Notes: generated by a model from the letters alone, not told the origin. DNA of 43,280 nt from Bacteroidales bacterium (GCA_012838865.1 DUOK01000029.1:1-43280), one strand, 5' to 3'. Positions 24,379-33,225 are shown, counted from the first letter of the stretch. Numbers and translations are program-made.

Positions 24379-25509
24379 TTAAAAGTAATAACCAAGATTG
24401 ATGTTGAAACGCTTTTCCCAGTTGGCATCGGGATTGCCCTCAGCCAATCCGTCGGTCCAGGTATCGGCACCAAACCATGCATTGTTCTTACCCATGGCGT
24501 AGTCCACATAGGTGTAAATACTGCCTGCGGTGATCATCATTCCGGGAATGAGGTGGTGGGTGGTTTCAAAACCGGCTGCTGCTTTGTTTATCAAAGAATA
24601 GTCGATATAGGGTTGAATGCTCGAAATGGGGCCCCATGCTACCGGAATGGTGTAGGCGGCACCAGCTACCAGCATGCTGGCCTCGGCAGCAACATTGTAA
24701 TTGGCGGCATAAGCACCCATCTGAACTTTGTCGAGGGTGTTGCCGGCATTATCTTTGGCGGCATAGTTGTAGTAAATGTACTCTCCCTTAAAGTTGAAGT
24801 TGCCGTAGTTGGCCTCCAGGTGAGCAGCAAAAGCCGTTGACCATTCGCCTTCTTCTAAATCATCGTTATAAATTTCGCCGAGTTGGCCGGACAGGCCGAC
24901 TTCCATTTCGTCGCTGAGCATGTAGGCTGCCCTGAGGTTAAATTGGTTCAACTCTCGAATGGAGGCCTCCTCAGAAGGGGTAATGTCGTAGGAATAGCGC
25001 GAGGCATTTTTGTCCAGGTCGGAATTGGCTCCGCCATTGAATTCGGGCTGGCGGAAATAAGCGAAATTAAGTTCCAGGTTTTCGATGCCCGTATAGTCAA
25101 AGTTGATTCCCATGTCGTAATCGTCCTCCAGACCAACATAGTAGGGGATCTGGAAAAAGTAGTTGTGCGAAGCAAAACTTGTGATCCCGAAGGGCACCTG
25201 AGAAACTCCCAGTTTCATATACAGGTCTTCATTAAACCCATAGCCCAGGTAGCCGTGATGCAGGAAGTGATAATCTCCTGTAGGATAAAAACGGTATTCA
25301 AAACTGAGGTCGACTCCGGCGGTGCGGGCATCGACATTAAGGCGCCAGGTATCCAGGGTGGCCTCCGGCTGGGTGGCATCATCTACCCAGCTTTTGTCGA
25401 AGACGTTAAAACGGAGTGCGCCGCCAAATTTAACGTAGTCTTCTTTTTGTGCATTTGCACCAATGCCTGCCAGAATATAAAGCAGAAGTAAACTTCTCTT
25501 GAAATTCAT
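24379..25509 (-). CDS. Outer-membrane porin, phosphate-selective-porin-like, first gene of the betaine operon
   Basis: 376 residues. Signal peptide MNFKRSLLLLYILAGIGANA, then alternating beta-strand pattern throughout (VKFGGALRFNVFD, VDLSFEYRFYP, LYMKLGVSQVPFG, FNFKGEYIYYNY) ending FNINLGYYF, a terminal aromatic residue as in outer-membrane barrels. NYFFQIPYYVGLEDDYDMGI resembles a constriction-region segment of OprO/OprP-type barrels (quoted only to 20 residues). It is 2 bases from proV and shares its transcript, so it probably provides the outer-membrane route for the ABC substrate. Specificity is unknown. Confidence 0.8.
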   Translation of the reverse strand: MNFKRSLLLLYILAGIGANAQKEDYVKFGGALRFNVFDKSWVDDATQPEATLDTWRLNVDARTAGVDLSFEYRFYPTGDYHFLHHGYLGYGFNEDLYMKLGVSQVPFGITSFASHNYFFQIPYYVGLEDDYDMGINFDYTGIENLELNFAYFRQPEFNGGANSDLDKNASRYSYDITPSEEASIRELNQFNLRAAYMLSDEMEVGLSGQLGEIYNDDLEEGEWSTAFAAHLEANYGNFNFKGEYIYYNYAAKDNAGNTLDKVQMGAYAANYNVAAEASMLVAGAAYTIPVAWGPISSIQPYIDYSLINKAAAGFETTHHLIPGMMITAGSIYTYVDYAMGKNNAWFGADTWTDGLAEGNPDANWEKRFNINLGYYF

Positions 25510-25827
25510 ATAAATATATTTTGGTTAATACTAAATACGACAATTCCTGTTCGAAAGTCAAACAGGGGAGCTGTGATGAGCAGTGAATCAGGCAGATCGT
25601 TCAATAAAGTGTAGGAGGTACGTACCTTCCCGATTGAACCTTCAAAATGAGAGAGAGACTGGTGATGAAGTGTGTGCTGTTTTATGGTTTCATGCATAAC
25701 AGCCTGCAAATTTAAGGTTTTAAAAGGATAAACGGAAATTTGACCTTTGGGATCCTTCGTTGGAAAATAAAACAGACGGTCCCGGAGGACCGCCTGTTGG
25801 TGTTTAAGAAAAGAGAGAGATACAAAA
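25510..25827. other. Intergenic region between the porin operon and SusD, with inverted repeats
   Basis: 318 bases. Close to the porin start, CCTGTT (25546-25551) and AACAGG (25561-25566) form an inverted repeat with 9-base spacer. On the minus strand the TTTG just inside it and TATTTAG about 20 bases on make a weak promoter. AGGTACGTACCT (25616-25627) is a 12-base perfect palindrome. The SusD terminator lies at the far end. A 149-codon minus-strand frame crosses the region but has no protein-like character. Confidence 0.4.
25763..25798 (-). terminator. Terminator of the SusC/SusD operon
   Basis: Twelve-base arms 25771-25782 and 25787-25798 with a single G-T pair and a 4-base loop. On the minus strand the stem is followed by TTATTTTCC. 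It lies 29 bases after the SusD stop. Confidence 0.8.
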
Positions 25828-27837
25828 TTAATAACCACTGTTTTGCCAAAAACCTGTGCCAGGGGTATTGCTTTCGTTGGTAATGGCATCGAATTGGGCC
25901 TGTGGAATGGGGCGCAGGAGATGGTTGGCAGTGACCTGTCCACCAGCCTGGGCATTGTAAGCTTTCACCCGGTCAACCAAGGTACGTGTACGCTTGAGGT
26001 CGAACCAGCGCTGCTGCTCGCCGCAAAGCTCCAAAGCACGCTCGTGTAACACGGTTTCGAGAGTTACCGTTCCACTCAGTTTGTTGGCTTCTTCCTGACC
26101 CTCAATGGCTCTAACCTCACGCAGTTCGTTCAAGGTTTCCAGAGCACTTCCGTTGCCGGTGTACAGCTGACATTCGGCCTTAATCAGATACATTTCAGCC
26201 AGGCGCAGTACAATGGCATCGCGGTGCGAGATGTCGGGCGTCGGGTAGTTGGGATCCCAAACGTCGTTCTGGAATTTTTTGATGCCCGGGAAAGAACACC
26301 ATCCACCAATTTTATAGGTGTTGTAGCGATCGTCTCCATAAACATCAGAAGTCTCCTTGGCGGCTTCAGTGGGTAGGGCGATGGCCGGATCCATAGAGGT
26401 GTACAAGGGAATATCACCGCCAGCCATAAATTGTACCCGGTAACGATCCTTTGCCCAGGCCTGTAGCGCTTGCCCTTCCGGAGAATTGCCGTCGAGCGGA
26501 GCATAGTAGATTGCGGTATCCTGAATGCTGGGATACTTTTGGGCGCTTCCTTCCAAACCCGGTGCAATGGTATAGGCATTTTGCAACGTGGCTTCGGGCC
26601 GCTGGTCGGTTGCACGTATTTCTTCCAGAGATTGGAACAAATACAGAGAAGGTAAATAGCGGGTAAAACCCCGGCTGTAGGGAGAGTAGTATTCTGCCAC
26701 CCAAACTTTTTCGCCGGTAACGGAGTGGGTAATGTAGAAGGTGCTTTCGCCCAGGGCTCTGACAAAGATTTCTTTGCCGTTGCCACCAAGATCTGAGGCG
26801 CCGTTGTTCCACATTCCGGCAAACATCAGAAGCATTGCACTGCCACCGCGACCGTAACCGGTACGGGTAATCAGACCGTTGTAATCAAGCGGGTCGCCAC
26901 TGTTGTTCTTACGATATCTCTTGGGTATGGTGTTGGCCGGACCAGATACATCGGGGGAGTAGGAGATGCCCCAAATGGCTTCCTGGTTTTGGCGAATGTC
27001 TTCGTTGGCCATGGTCCAGGTGTCTGAATAGTTGTCGTAGAAACTGGCAATGCCACTTCCAATAACAGCTTCTGCTTCTGCTTGCGCTTTTTCGTACAAG
27101 TTTCCACTGTAATCGCCACTGAGACTGCTTTCACCAAGCCAGGAGGCAGCGTAGAGCAGTACTCTGGCTTTTAATGCCCGGGCGGCCCAGTAATTGGCAC
27201 GTCCTTCGGTCTTAATGTTGTACCCAGCGGCATCAAATAAGCGGATGGCTTCGTCCAAATCGGCCAACATGTTGCTGTAGATCACTTCTTCAGAGACGCG
27301 CTCGGGGGCATAGATGATTTCGGACTGGGGCTGGTCGTTGTAAGGAATGGGGCCCCAGATATTCACCATGTGCCAGTAATAGAAGGCGCGCATAAAGTAG
27401 GCTTCGGCCATAAACTGGTCCTTTTTGGTGTCGTTGATGAATTCATTCACCGGCACATACTTCAAAGCCCGGTTACAAACATCTACCGCACTGTAAAAAA
27501 GTTCCCAGTATTGGTCCAGACAGGCATTGTCGGAGGTATTGCCATCCAAACTTTCTGCAGTAAGGTTGTAGGAGTTCAGCGACTTTTGCTTGTTGTCGTA
27601 CCCATAGTAAAACAAATCGGTTCCCATTTCGGAAAGCCCCAGGCCTGCTTCTTTGCCATACCAACCGCGGGCAAAAGAATAGGTGTTGGCTACCAGCCCT
27701 TCAATTCCGGAGGCTGTTGAAAACGCCAACTCCGGAGCAGCGCCGACCTTCACTTCTTCTTCCAGGTAATCGGAACAGGAAGAGGCCGCCAGAATGAGCG
27801 CTGAAGCTGCAAAGGATATCAATATTTTCTTCATCAT
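25828..27837 (-). CDS. SusD/RagB-family surface glycan- or nutrient-binding lipoprotein
   Basis: 669 residues from the ATG at 27837; the frame starts two codons earlier with TTG, which I do not use. The lipobox LAASSC follows a 20-residue hydrophobic segment. SusD landmarks: YLEEE near the N-terminus, DQYWELFYSAVDVCNRAL, AEAYFMRAFYYWHMVNIWG, ARALKARVLLYAASW (TPR helices), LRLAEMYLIKAECQL and LHERALELCGEQQRWFDLKR towards the end. It acts as the lid of the SusC transporter at the cell surface. Longer than many SusD (about 550), with an extra segment around 330-450. It is 24 bases after SusC and followed by a terminator. Confidence 0.95.
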   Translation of the reverse strand: MMKKILISFAASALILAASSCSDYLEEEVKVGAAPELAFSTASGIEGLVANTYSFARGWYGKEAGLGLSEMGTDLFYYGYDNKQKSLNSYNLTAESLDGNTSDNACLDQYWELFYSAVDVCNRALKYVPVNEFINDTKKDQFMAEAYFMRAFYYWHMVNIWGPIPYNDQPQSEIIYAPERVSEEVIYSNMLADLDEAIRLFDAAGYNIKTEGRANYWAARALKARVLLYAASWLGESSLSGDYSGNLYEKAQAEAEAVIGSGIASFYDNYSDTWTMANEDIRQNQEAIWGISYSPDVSGPANTIPKRYRKNNSGDPLDYNGLITRTGYGRGGSAMLLMFAGMWNNGASDLGGNGKEIFVRALGESTFYITHSVTGEKVWVAEYYSPYSRGFTRYLPSLYLFQSLEEIRATDQRPEATLQNAYTIAPGLEGSAQKYPSIQDTAIYYAPLDGNSPEGQALQAWAKDRYRVQFMAGGDIPLYTSMDPAIALPTEAAKETSDVYGDDRYNTYKIGGWCSFPGIKKFQNDVWDPNYPTPDISHRDAIVLRLAEMYLIKAECQLYTGNGSALETLNELREVRAIEGQEEANKLSGTVTLETVLHERALELCGEQQRWFDLKRTRTLVDRVKAYNAQAGGQVTANHLLRPIPQAQFDAITNESNTPGTGFWQNSGY

Positions 27838-27861
27838 TTTCAATTATTTAAGTGATTGTGA

Positions 27862-30800
27862 TTAAAACTGTACGCTTAGACCAAACACCAATTGCTTGGC
27901 CAGCGGGAAGTTAACAGAGCCGCCACGTTCGGGGTCGTAATTGTCGATGCTGCTGAAGGTAAAGTAGTTCTTCAGTGATCCGTAAACCCGAACCTTGCTT
28001 AAACCCACGGTCGAAAGCGCATTAAGGGGTAAATTGTAGCCCAGAGTAATGTCCTTTATTTTTACGTAATTGGCTTCCTCGTAAAGCAGGGCTGAACCAT
28101 AGGTGGCATGCATTGAGCTGGCAGAGCCGGGGTTGGGGAATTTGGCTCCCTTGTTGTCCAGCGTCCAGTAATCCAAATCGCCCCAGTTGGCTGATTCAAA
28201 GTTCAGTTGCGAATTCATCCCGTATTCGAGGTAGCCACCAAGTCGGGCATAAACCAAAACCGATAAGTCGAATTGGCCTACTGTAAGACTGTTGTTCATA
28301 CCTAAAATGTGCTTGGGCGAACGGTTGTAGGTGATTTTATCGTCGTCGTCTAATTGGCCATCGTTGTTTTGGTCAACAATCTTGATGGTACCGGGGGCGC
28401 CGTAGCCTGAGGCGTAGTTAGCAGTCAAATCCGGATTTTTAGTATTCCAATCGGCAAGGTAGTCGTCGAATTCACCTACATCCCAGTTGCCGTCTGCCTC
28501 ATAGTCGTAAAAAACCGATACGGGCTCTCCCACGATGTGGGCCTGGCGACCAAACTGGTTTTTAGTAAGGCCATCACCAATGGCTACCACCTCGTCGGAG
28601 AAGGTACTGTACGACCAGTTGATGTTGTAGGTAATAAAGCTGTTACGTATCACATCGGTGTTGAGTCCTATTTCTATACCATTGGCCTTGGTCTCACCAA
28701 TGTTGTCGATGATGCTGGGATAGGTAGAAGAAGGAGGAGCGCTTTTGAAGTACAGCAAATCGTAGGTGCTGCTGCTCCAAATGTCGATGTTACCAGAAAC
28801 CCGGTTGTTGAACAATCCGAAGTCGATACCAATGTTTGTAGCCTTGGTTGTCTCCCATTTGAGCTGATCGTTGCCAAAGTTATCGGGAATGTTGAAAGCG
28901 ACGTCGCTTCCATTCATATAGTAATACGATTGTCTTTGACTTAAAGTCCCCAGGGTTTGATAGGGCTCAATGGCTGAGTTTCCGGTAATACCCCAGGACG
29001 CGCGCAGTTTCAGGTTGGTGAGATAGGTTCTGGTTCCCTCCATAAAGTGCTCTTCGTTGATGCGCCATGCAGCTGAAACCGACGGGAAAGAACTCCACTT
29101 GTTGCCTTCGGCCAAGGGAGAAGCGCCATCGGCGCGCATGGAAACGGTAAGCAAATACTTGTTATCGAGCTGGTAATTGATCCGTCCGAAGTACGAAAGG
29201 TGATTGATCTTTTCCCAATCGCTGGTGGGCGGGGTCAGCTGTGCAATTTTGCTCAAATCGTAAAAGGTGCTGTTGTAATAATGCTCAGGACCGGCATCTC
29301 CTTGAACCATACTTTGCTCATAAACCGACTGATCCATACTTTGTCCCAGCATAGCGGTTAAGTCGTGGCGGTCGCTGCCTAAAGAGGTGTTGTACGACAG
29401 AACATTCTCCCAGGTGTATTTGGTACGAACTTGATTTTCGTTGGAGATGTAGCTTGTTCTTTGGGTTTGGGCACGACCTACGCTCATATAATCCTGGTAG
29501 GTACCGCGACGCATATTGTTGCGGTCCAATCCAAAGTTTGATCTGAAAAGGAGGCCTTCAATGGGGCTGATTTCAACATAGTAATTACCAAAGAGGCGAG
29601 TGCTTTCCGTATTTCTTGAATAGGCGCCATCTACCTCGTCGAGCAGTGGGTTCACGTGGGCTGCATACCTGGGGTTGGGTGTTTCAATAATCTCGCCATC
29701 CTGGGTATAAGCATGTGCAATACTGGTCATTTTAAGGGCCTGACCAAATACACTGGAGTTGCGGGCATCATGGTCGCGGTAAGTAACCAGCAAGCTACCC
29801 CCCGTTTTAATGTAGTCGTTGATTTTGTGATCAACGCTCATTCGGCCGTTGTAACGTCCCAATTTGTCGTTTTTCATGAGTCCCTCTTCAAACATTGCAC
29901 CTGCCGAAAGGCTGAAGGTGGTGTTTTTTTCACCTCCGGTAACCGAGAGCTCATAGTTTTGGGTAACGCCATTTTGCAGAATCATGTCCAACCAGTCGGT
30001 GTAGGAATTGTTGTTGTAAACATCCATTTCGGTAAAATCTTCTCCTTCTTCTGTCAGGACTTGTTCAACGCTTAGGTTACTGGTGCCCCAGTTGCCGGAT
30101 GAGGCATCTGCCATGTAGTTGCCGCGATCAATCCAGCGCTGTACCTCTTTACGCCCATACATTACCTGAGGAACGTGTGTGGGCTGATTGGAAGAGATAA
30201 AGCTGTTGAAAGTCACTCTGGATTGTCCTGCCTCTCCTTTTTTGGTGGTGATAAGAATAACCCCGTTGGCACCCCGGCTACCATAAATTGCGGTAGAGGA
30301 AGCATCCTTGAGGATGTCCATCGATTCGATGTCGGAGGGGTTGATGTCGAGGGTTGAGCCGTACTCAATACCATCTACCAAAATAAGTGGCGAGTTGGAG
30401 GCCGTTAACGAACGGTTACCGCGCAGGTTGATGCTGACGCCGGAACCTGCTTCGCCCGATGATTGCTGAATATCAACTCCGGGTACCTTGGCCTGTATGG
30501 CCTGCATGGCGTTGCTGGAGGTGATTTTGGCAATTTCTTCGGAATCCACCGAGCCTACCGAACCGGTAAGGTCTTTTCTGCGTACCACGCCATAACCAAT
30601 GGCTACGACTTCGTCCAAGCCAATAAAGTCTTCCTGGAGGGTGACATTTAGTGTGCTTTGGTTGTTGACCGGTACGGTGAGATGCTGAAAACCAATGAAG
30701 GAATAGAACAGTGAAGCGGTCTGGGGATTGGGGACCTCCAGATTGTACTGACCGTTAATATCGGTGATGGTTCCTACTGTGGTTCCTTCAATAAGTACGT

Positions 30801-30933
30801 TTACTCCTGGCAGAGGAACGCCGCCGGAATCGCTGACGGTACCGCTAACGGTGAGTGAAGATTGTGCAAACACCAAGGTGGAGAACAGAAGCGCTCCGGC
30901 CAGTGTCATGCATTTAAGCAGTGTTTTTCTCAT
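27862..30933 (-). CDS. SusC/RagA-family TonB-dependent transporter
   Basis: 1023 residues. Signal peptide to ~23 (LLFSTLVFAQ), a carboxypeptidase-regulatory-like domain (about 27-105, with VSGTVSDSGGVPLPGVNV and ITDINGQYNLEVP), the plug with GLDEVVAIGYGVVRRKDLTG (family signature) and LRGNRSLTASNSPLILVDG, DASSTAIYGSRGANGVILI, and then a large barrel ending LAKQLVFGLSVQF. There is no STN domain, so signalling to an anti-sigma factor through this protein is unlikely. With SusD it imports a glycan, peptide or other large nutrient with TonB energy. No glycosidase, sulfatase, peptidase or dedicated regulator adjoins the pair, so the substrate cannot be inferred. Confidence 0.96.
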   Translation of the reverse strand: MRKTLLKCMTLAGALLFSTLVFAQSSLTVSGTVSDSGGVPLPGVNVLIEGTTVGTITDINGQYNLEVPNPQTASLFYSFIGFQHLTVPVNNQSTLNVTLQEDFIGLDEVVAIGYGVVRRKDLTGSVGSVDSEEIAKITSSNAMQAIQAKVPGVDIQQSSGEAGSGVSINLRGNRSLTASNSPLILVDGIEYGSTLDINPSDIESMDILKDASSTAIYGSRGANGVILITTKKGEAGQSRVTFNSFISSNQPTHVPQVMYGRKEVQRWIDRGNYMADASSGNWGTSNLSVEQVLTEEGEDFTEMDVYNNNSYTDWLDMILQNGVTQNYELSVTGGEKNTTFSLSAGAMFEEGLMKNDKLGRYNGRMSVDHKINDYIKTGGSLLVTYRDHDARNSSVFGQALKMTSIAHAYTQDGEIIETPNPRYAAHVNPLLDEVDGAYSRNTESTRLFGNYYVEISPIEGLLFRSNFGLDRNNMRRGTYQDYMSVGRAQTQRTSYISNENQVRTKYTWENVLSYNTSLGSDRHDLTAMLGQSMDQSVYEQSMVQGDAGPEHYYNSTFYDLSKIAQLTPPTSDWEKINHLSYFGRINYQLDNKYLLTVSMRADGASPLAEGNKWSSFPSVSAAWRINEEHFMEGTRTYLTNLKLRASWGITGNSAIEPYQTLGTLSQRQSYYYMNGSDVAFNIPDNFGNDQLKWETTKATNIGIDFGLFNNRVSGNIDIWSSSTYDLLYFKSAPPSSTYPSIIDNIGETKANGIEIGLNTDVIRNSFITYNINWSYSTFSDEVVAIGDGLTKNQFGRQAHIVGEPVSVFYDYEADGNWDVGEFDDYLADWNTKNPDLTANYASGYGAPGTIKIVDQNNDGQLDDDDKITYNRSPKHILGMNNSLTVGQFDLSVLVYARLGGYLEYGMNSQLNFESANWGDLDYWTLDNKGAKFPNPGSASSMHATYGSALLYEEANYVKIKDITLGYNLPLNALSTVGLSKVRVYGSLKNYFTFSSIDNYDPERGGSVNFPLAKQLVFGLSVQF

Positions 30934-31307
30934 GTTGATTAGAATTTAAGATTTGTCATTTACTTTTGCTGCTTTAAGGGATTCACAACAAAAATTACGG
31001 ATTGTTCACAAATCTAGAAAGGCTTTTCTGTCCTTATGGGTGTTTTTTTGACGAATAATGGTGGTTGAATTAACACCGGTGCTGTTTTTATATGGCTCTG
31101 AATTTGTTCTTTGTGGTGCTGTTTGTGCGGTATTACGGACGTTTGGGGTAGATGAATGTGCTCTGTTTTGATATTTTGGTTGGTTAAAATAAATCAAAAT
31201 GTGTATCGTATCGATAAGAGTTTTGAGTGGGAACAGAGGTGTCCAGTAGCAAAAAAAACGTTCAGCATGCTGAACGTTTTTATAGGTTTTTTCGAAGTTT
31301 GTCTCTC
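30934..31307. other. Regulatory region upstream of SusC
   Basis: 374 bases without a gene. GGTGCTGTTT occurs twice in the same direction (31078-31087 and 31115-31124, 27 bases between them), about 145-190 bases upstream of the SusC ATG. CACCGGTG overlaps the first copy. Minus-strand TAATTTTTG lies at about 30993-31001 and is an imperfect -7 box. The nitroreductase terminator occupies the right end. Confidence 0.35.
31251..31281 (-). terminator. Terminator of the nitroreductase unit
   Basis: Self-complementary 14-base arms 31254-31267 and 31268-31281 fold into a hairpin with a minimal loop (CATG). Eight A's on the plus strand give a T8 tract on the minus strand, 27 bases past the nitroreductase stop. 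Confidence 0.85.
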
Positions 31308-31856
31308 TCAGAACTTGTTTCGATGCACACGTTCGGGCAGGAGGTATTCTTCAGAGTAAGGCGCGCGTTCCTTTTCCTTATAGCCCAAAGCAATGATGGA
31401 GGCTACTTCGAGTCCGGCGGGAGCATTTATCAGTTTTTTAATGTAATCGCCTGCCGTTTCCTTTTCGTTGTACATGCGTTGGCGAATCTGAATCCAGGTA
31501 GAGCCGAGTCCCAGGTCTTCGGCAGTTATTTGCATCAGAATGGCCGCAATGGCACAATCCTCTACCCAAACATCGCTCTTTGAAGGGTCGGCCAGTACCA
31601 CGATGGCCAGTGGCGCTTCTGCCAAAAAGGCGGAGCCATGCGGCTTGCATTCGGACAACTTACCCAATAGTTGCGGGTTGTCAACCACCACAAAGTGCCA
31701 GGGGCGGTTGTTTTTGGAGGTGGGGGCCCATAAAGCCGCTTTAAGCAGGCTTTCTACCTTATAGTCTTCCACGGCTTGGGCGGTAAACTTTCTACAGCTT
31801 CGGCGCTTTTGTATGCACTGAAGCACCTTGTTGGATAAGTTGGCTGGTTTTTCCAT
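31308..31856 (-). CDS. Nitroreductase-family flavoprotein
   Basis: 182 residues. FMN-binding nitroreductase fold: IQKRRSCRKFTAQAV (Arg residues that contact FMN phosphate), LLKAALWAPTSKNNRPWHFVVV, a middle segment WVEDCAIAAILMQITAEDLGLGSTW (quoted as DCAIAAILMQITAEDLGLGS) and a final GYKEKERAPY. It probably uses NAD(P)H to reduce nitro, quinone or similar substrates in the cytoplasm. It follows the TPR lipoprotein gene by 20 bases on the same strand and is followed by a terminator, so the two form one unit, although their functions have no obvious link. Confidence 0.92.
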   Translation of the reverse strand: MEKPANLSNKVLQCIQKRRSCRKFTAQAVEDYKVESLLKAALWAPTSKNNRPWHFVVVDNPQLLGKLSECKPHGSAFLAEAPLAIVVLADPSKSDVWVEDCAIAAILMQITAEDLGLGSTWIQIRQRMYNEKETAGDYIKKLINAPAGLEVASIIALGYKEKERAPYSEEYLLPERVHRNKF

Positions 31857-31876
31857 TAGGCTTAATTTAGGGGATG

Positions 31877-32767
31877 TTATTGGTTCTGCAGCTCTTGCAG
31901 TTTGTTTTTCATAGCATTGGCTTCGTTACGCATTTCCAGGCGGGTATAGGTGTTGACCAAATAGCCTACGTACAACCTGTTTTCGGGTTGCAGTTGATGC
32001 AACTTTTCAAGCAGGTCGCGGGCCGTTCTAAAATCTGTGGAAATTTTCTTCAATTCGCGGCGCAAATAGGCATAAGTCGTGTAATTGGCATTGCGGTTGT
32101 ACTTGGTCATTTCGTCCTGGTACCAGTTCTCGGCCTTATGGTAATAATAGTCGGCTTTAAAAAAGAGGGCCCTCTCGTGCTCGCCGTCCACAGTCAGAAT
32201 CTGGTCGTTCAGTTTCAGCGCCTCACTCTTTTTATCCAGCTTATCCAGTACCTCTACCTGCGCGTACATCAAATCCGGATCGTTTAAGGACTGCAATTGC
32301 GGCCAAACAGCAGCGGCTTCTTCATAACTGCCCAGTTGCTGGTGCAAGGCAAATTGACGCTTGTAGGCACTGAGTTTATGGCTTTCTTCAGTCAGCGAGG
32401 TCAGGTTGTCCGACCAAAAAGCAAGTTCTTCGGCCGATCGGCCCAACTCCTGCAGGTTTTTACCCGCCATCATCAGCGTGGCGCCATCAAGCGCAGTCTC
32501 AATTTGTTGAAAAAGTTGGGCGGATTGTTCGTAATTGCCACTCTGGTGTGCCGCCTGAGCGGCCACCAGCAAGGTGGCATCGGATAGGGGGAGCTTCCCC
32601 TTTATACTTAATGCTTCAACTTCACTGAAACGCTCCAAAACCTGGCTGTACTGTTCCTGCCGGAACAAAGTGTTCATTTCATCTTCGAGCGAGGTGATCT
32701 TCTTTACGGGACTACAGGCCGCCAAAACGACGAGGGACAACAACAATACATTCTTAAACATTCGCAT
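31877..32767 (-). CDS. TPR-repeat lipoprotein
   Basis: 296 residues from the ATG at 32767. Lipobox VVLAAC gives Cys18; the 16-codon extension to 32815 would bury it. The rest is almost all alpha-helical, with tetratricopeptide-like pairs (YSQVLERFSEVEAL, HQSGNYEQSAQLFQQIE, GSYEEAAAVWPQLQSLN, RTARDLLEKLHQLQPENRLY). Such proteins are usually periplasmic or outer-membrane scaffold lipoproteins. No enzymatic motif is seen. It is first in a two-gene unit with the nitroreductase. Confidence 0.75.
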   Translation of the reverse strand: MRMFKNVLLLSLVVLAACSPVKKITSLEDEMNTLFRQEQYSQVLERFSEVEALSIKGKLPLSDATLLVAAQAAHQSGNYEQSAQLFQQIETALDGATLMMAGKNLQELGRSAEELAFWSDNLTSLTEESHKLSAYKRQFALHQQLGSYEEAAAVWPQLQSLNDPDLMYAQVEVLDKLDKKSEALKLNDQILTVDGEHERALFFKADYYYHKAENWYQDEMTKYNRNANYTTYAYLRRELKKISTDFRTARDLLEKLHQLQPENRLYVGYLVNTYTRLEMRNEANAMKNKLQELQNQ

Positions 32768-32960
32768 CTTACTTTCTTTATTTGTGAGGTTAATATACTG
32801 CAAAGTTTGCACCAAACAGCGCAGACCGGTAAAAATAATCAGTATCTGCGGTGTTTACAAGCGTAGAGACGGCTTTACGCTAAGGGGACAAAATTTAGAT
32901 TGAAAAATGCTTGTGAGACTCAGTCGCTTAGCTCTGACCCACAAAATATTTGTGCAAAGC

Positions 32961-32992
32961 TTGCGGTTTGTAGCGCAAAAGTTCTATTTTTG
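32961..32992 (+). promoter_or_regulatory. Promoter of the tRNA-Trp/tRNA-Ser unit
   Basis: TATTTTTG (32985-32992) is a perfect TAnnTTTG, with TTG at 32961-32963, 21 bases upstream. The tRNA starts 13 bases downstream. Confidence 0.65.
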
Positions 32993-33005
32993 CAGCACCA
33001 TAAAC

Positions 33006-33078
33006 ACGGGTGTAGCTCAGTTGGTAGAGCACTGGTCTCCAAAACCAGGTGTCGGGAGTTCGAGCCTCTCCTCCCGTG
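33006..33078 (+). tRNA. tRNA-Trp(CCA)
   Basis: 73 bases. Anticodon loop CTCCAAA between CTGGT and ACCAG, T-arm GGGAG/CTCTC, discriminator G as expected for Trp. The acceptor arms ACGGGTG and CTCCCGT pair except for a T-T opposition at positions 6:67. CCA is not encoded. Confidence 0.93.
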
Positions 33079-33100
33079 CTTTAGTGGAAATATTATTACT

Positions 33101-33191
33101 GGAGAGTTGGCCGAGTGGTCGAAGGCGCACGCCTGGAAAGTGTGTAAACCTCACAAGGGTTTCGAGGGTTCGAATCCCTCACTCTCCGCCA
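33101..33191 (+). tRNA. tRNA-Ser(GGA), CCA encoded
   Basis: 88 bases plus an encoded CCA. Acceptor GGAGAGT pairs with ACTCTCC; anticodon loop CTGGAAA between CACGC and GTGTG; long variable arm typical of Ser (AAACCTCACAAGGGTTT); discriminator G. It is 22 bases after tRNA-Trp. It is the only one of the four tRNA genes here with a genomic CCA. Confidence 0.95.
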
Positions 33192-33192
33192 G

Positions 33193-33225
33193 AAGGCCAT
33201 CTTGCACAGCAGGATGGCTTTTTTT
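33193..33225 (+). terminator. Terminator after tRNA-Ser (first copy of a duplicated hairpin)
   Basis: Nine-base arms GCCATCTTG (33196-33204) and CAGGATGGC (33210-33218), loop CACAG, then T7. It is nearly identical to the hairpin after the beta-barrel gene. Confidence 0.9.

Noticed and set aside
25506-25955. A 149-codon minus-strand frame across the gap between SusD and the porin gene
   Set aside because: It overlaps the SusD 3' end in another frame, has no signal or domain character, and crosses the SusD terminator.
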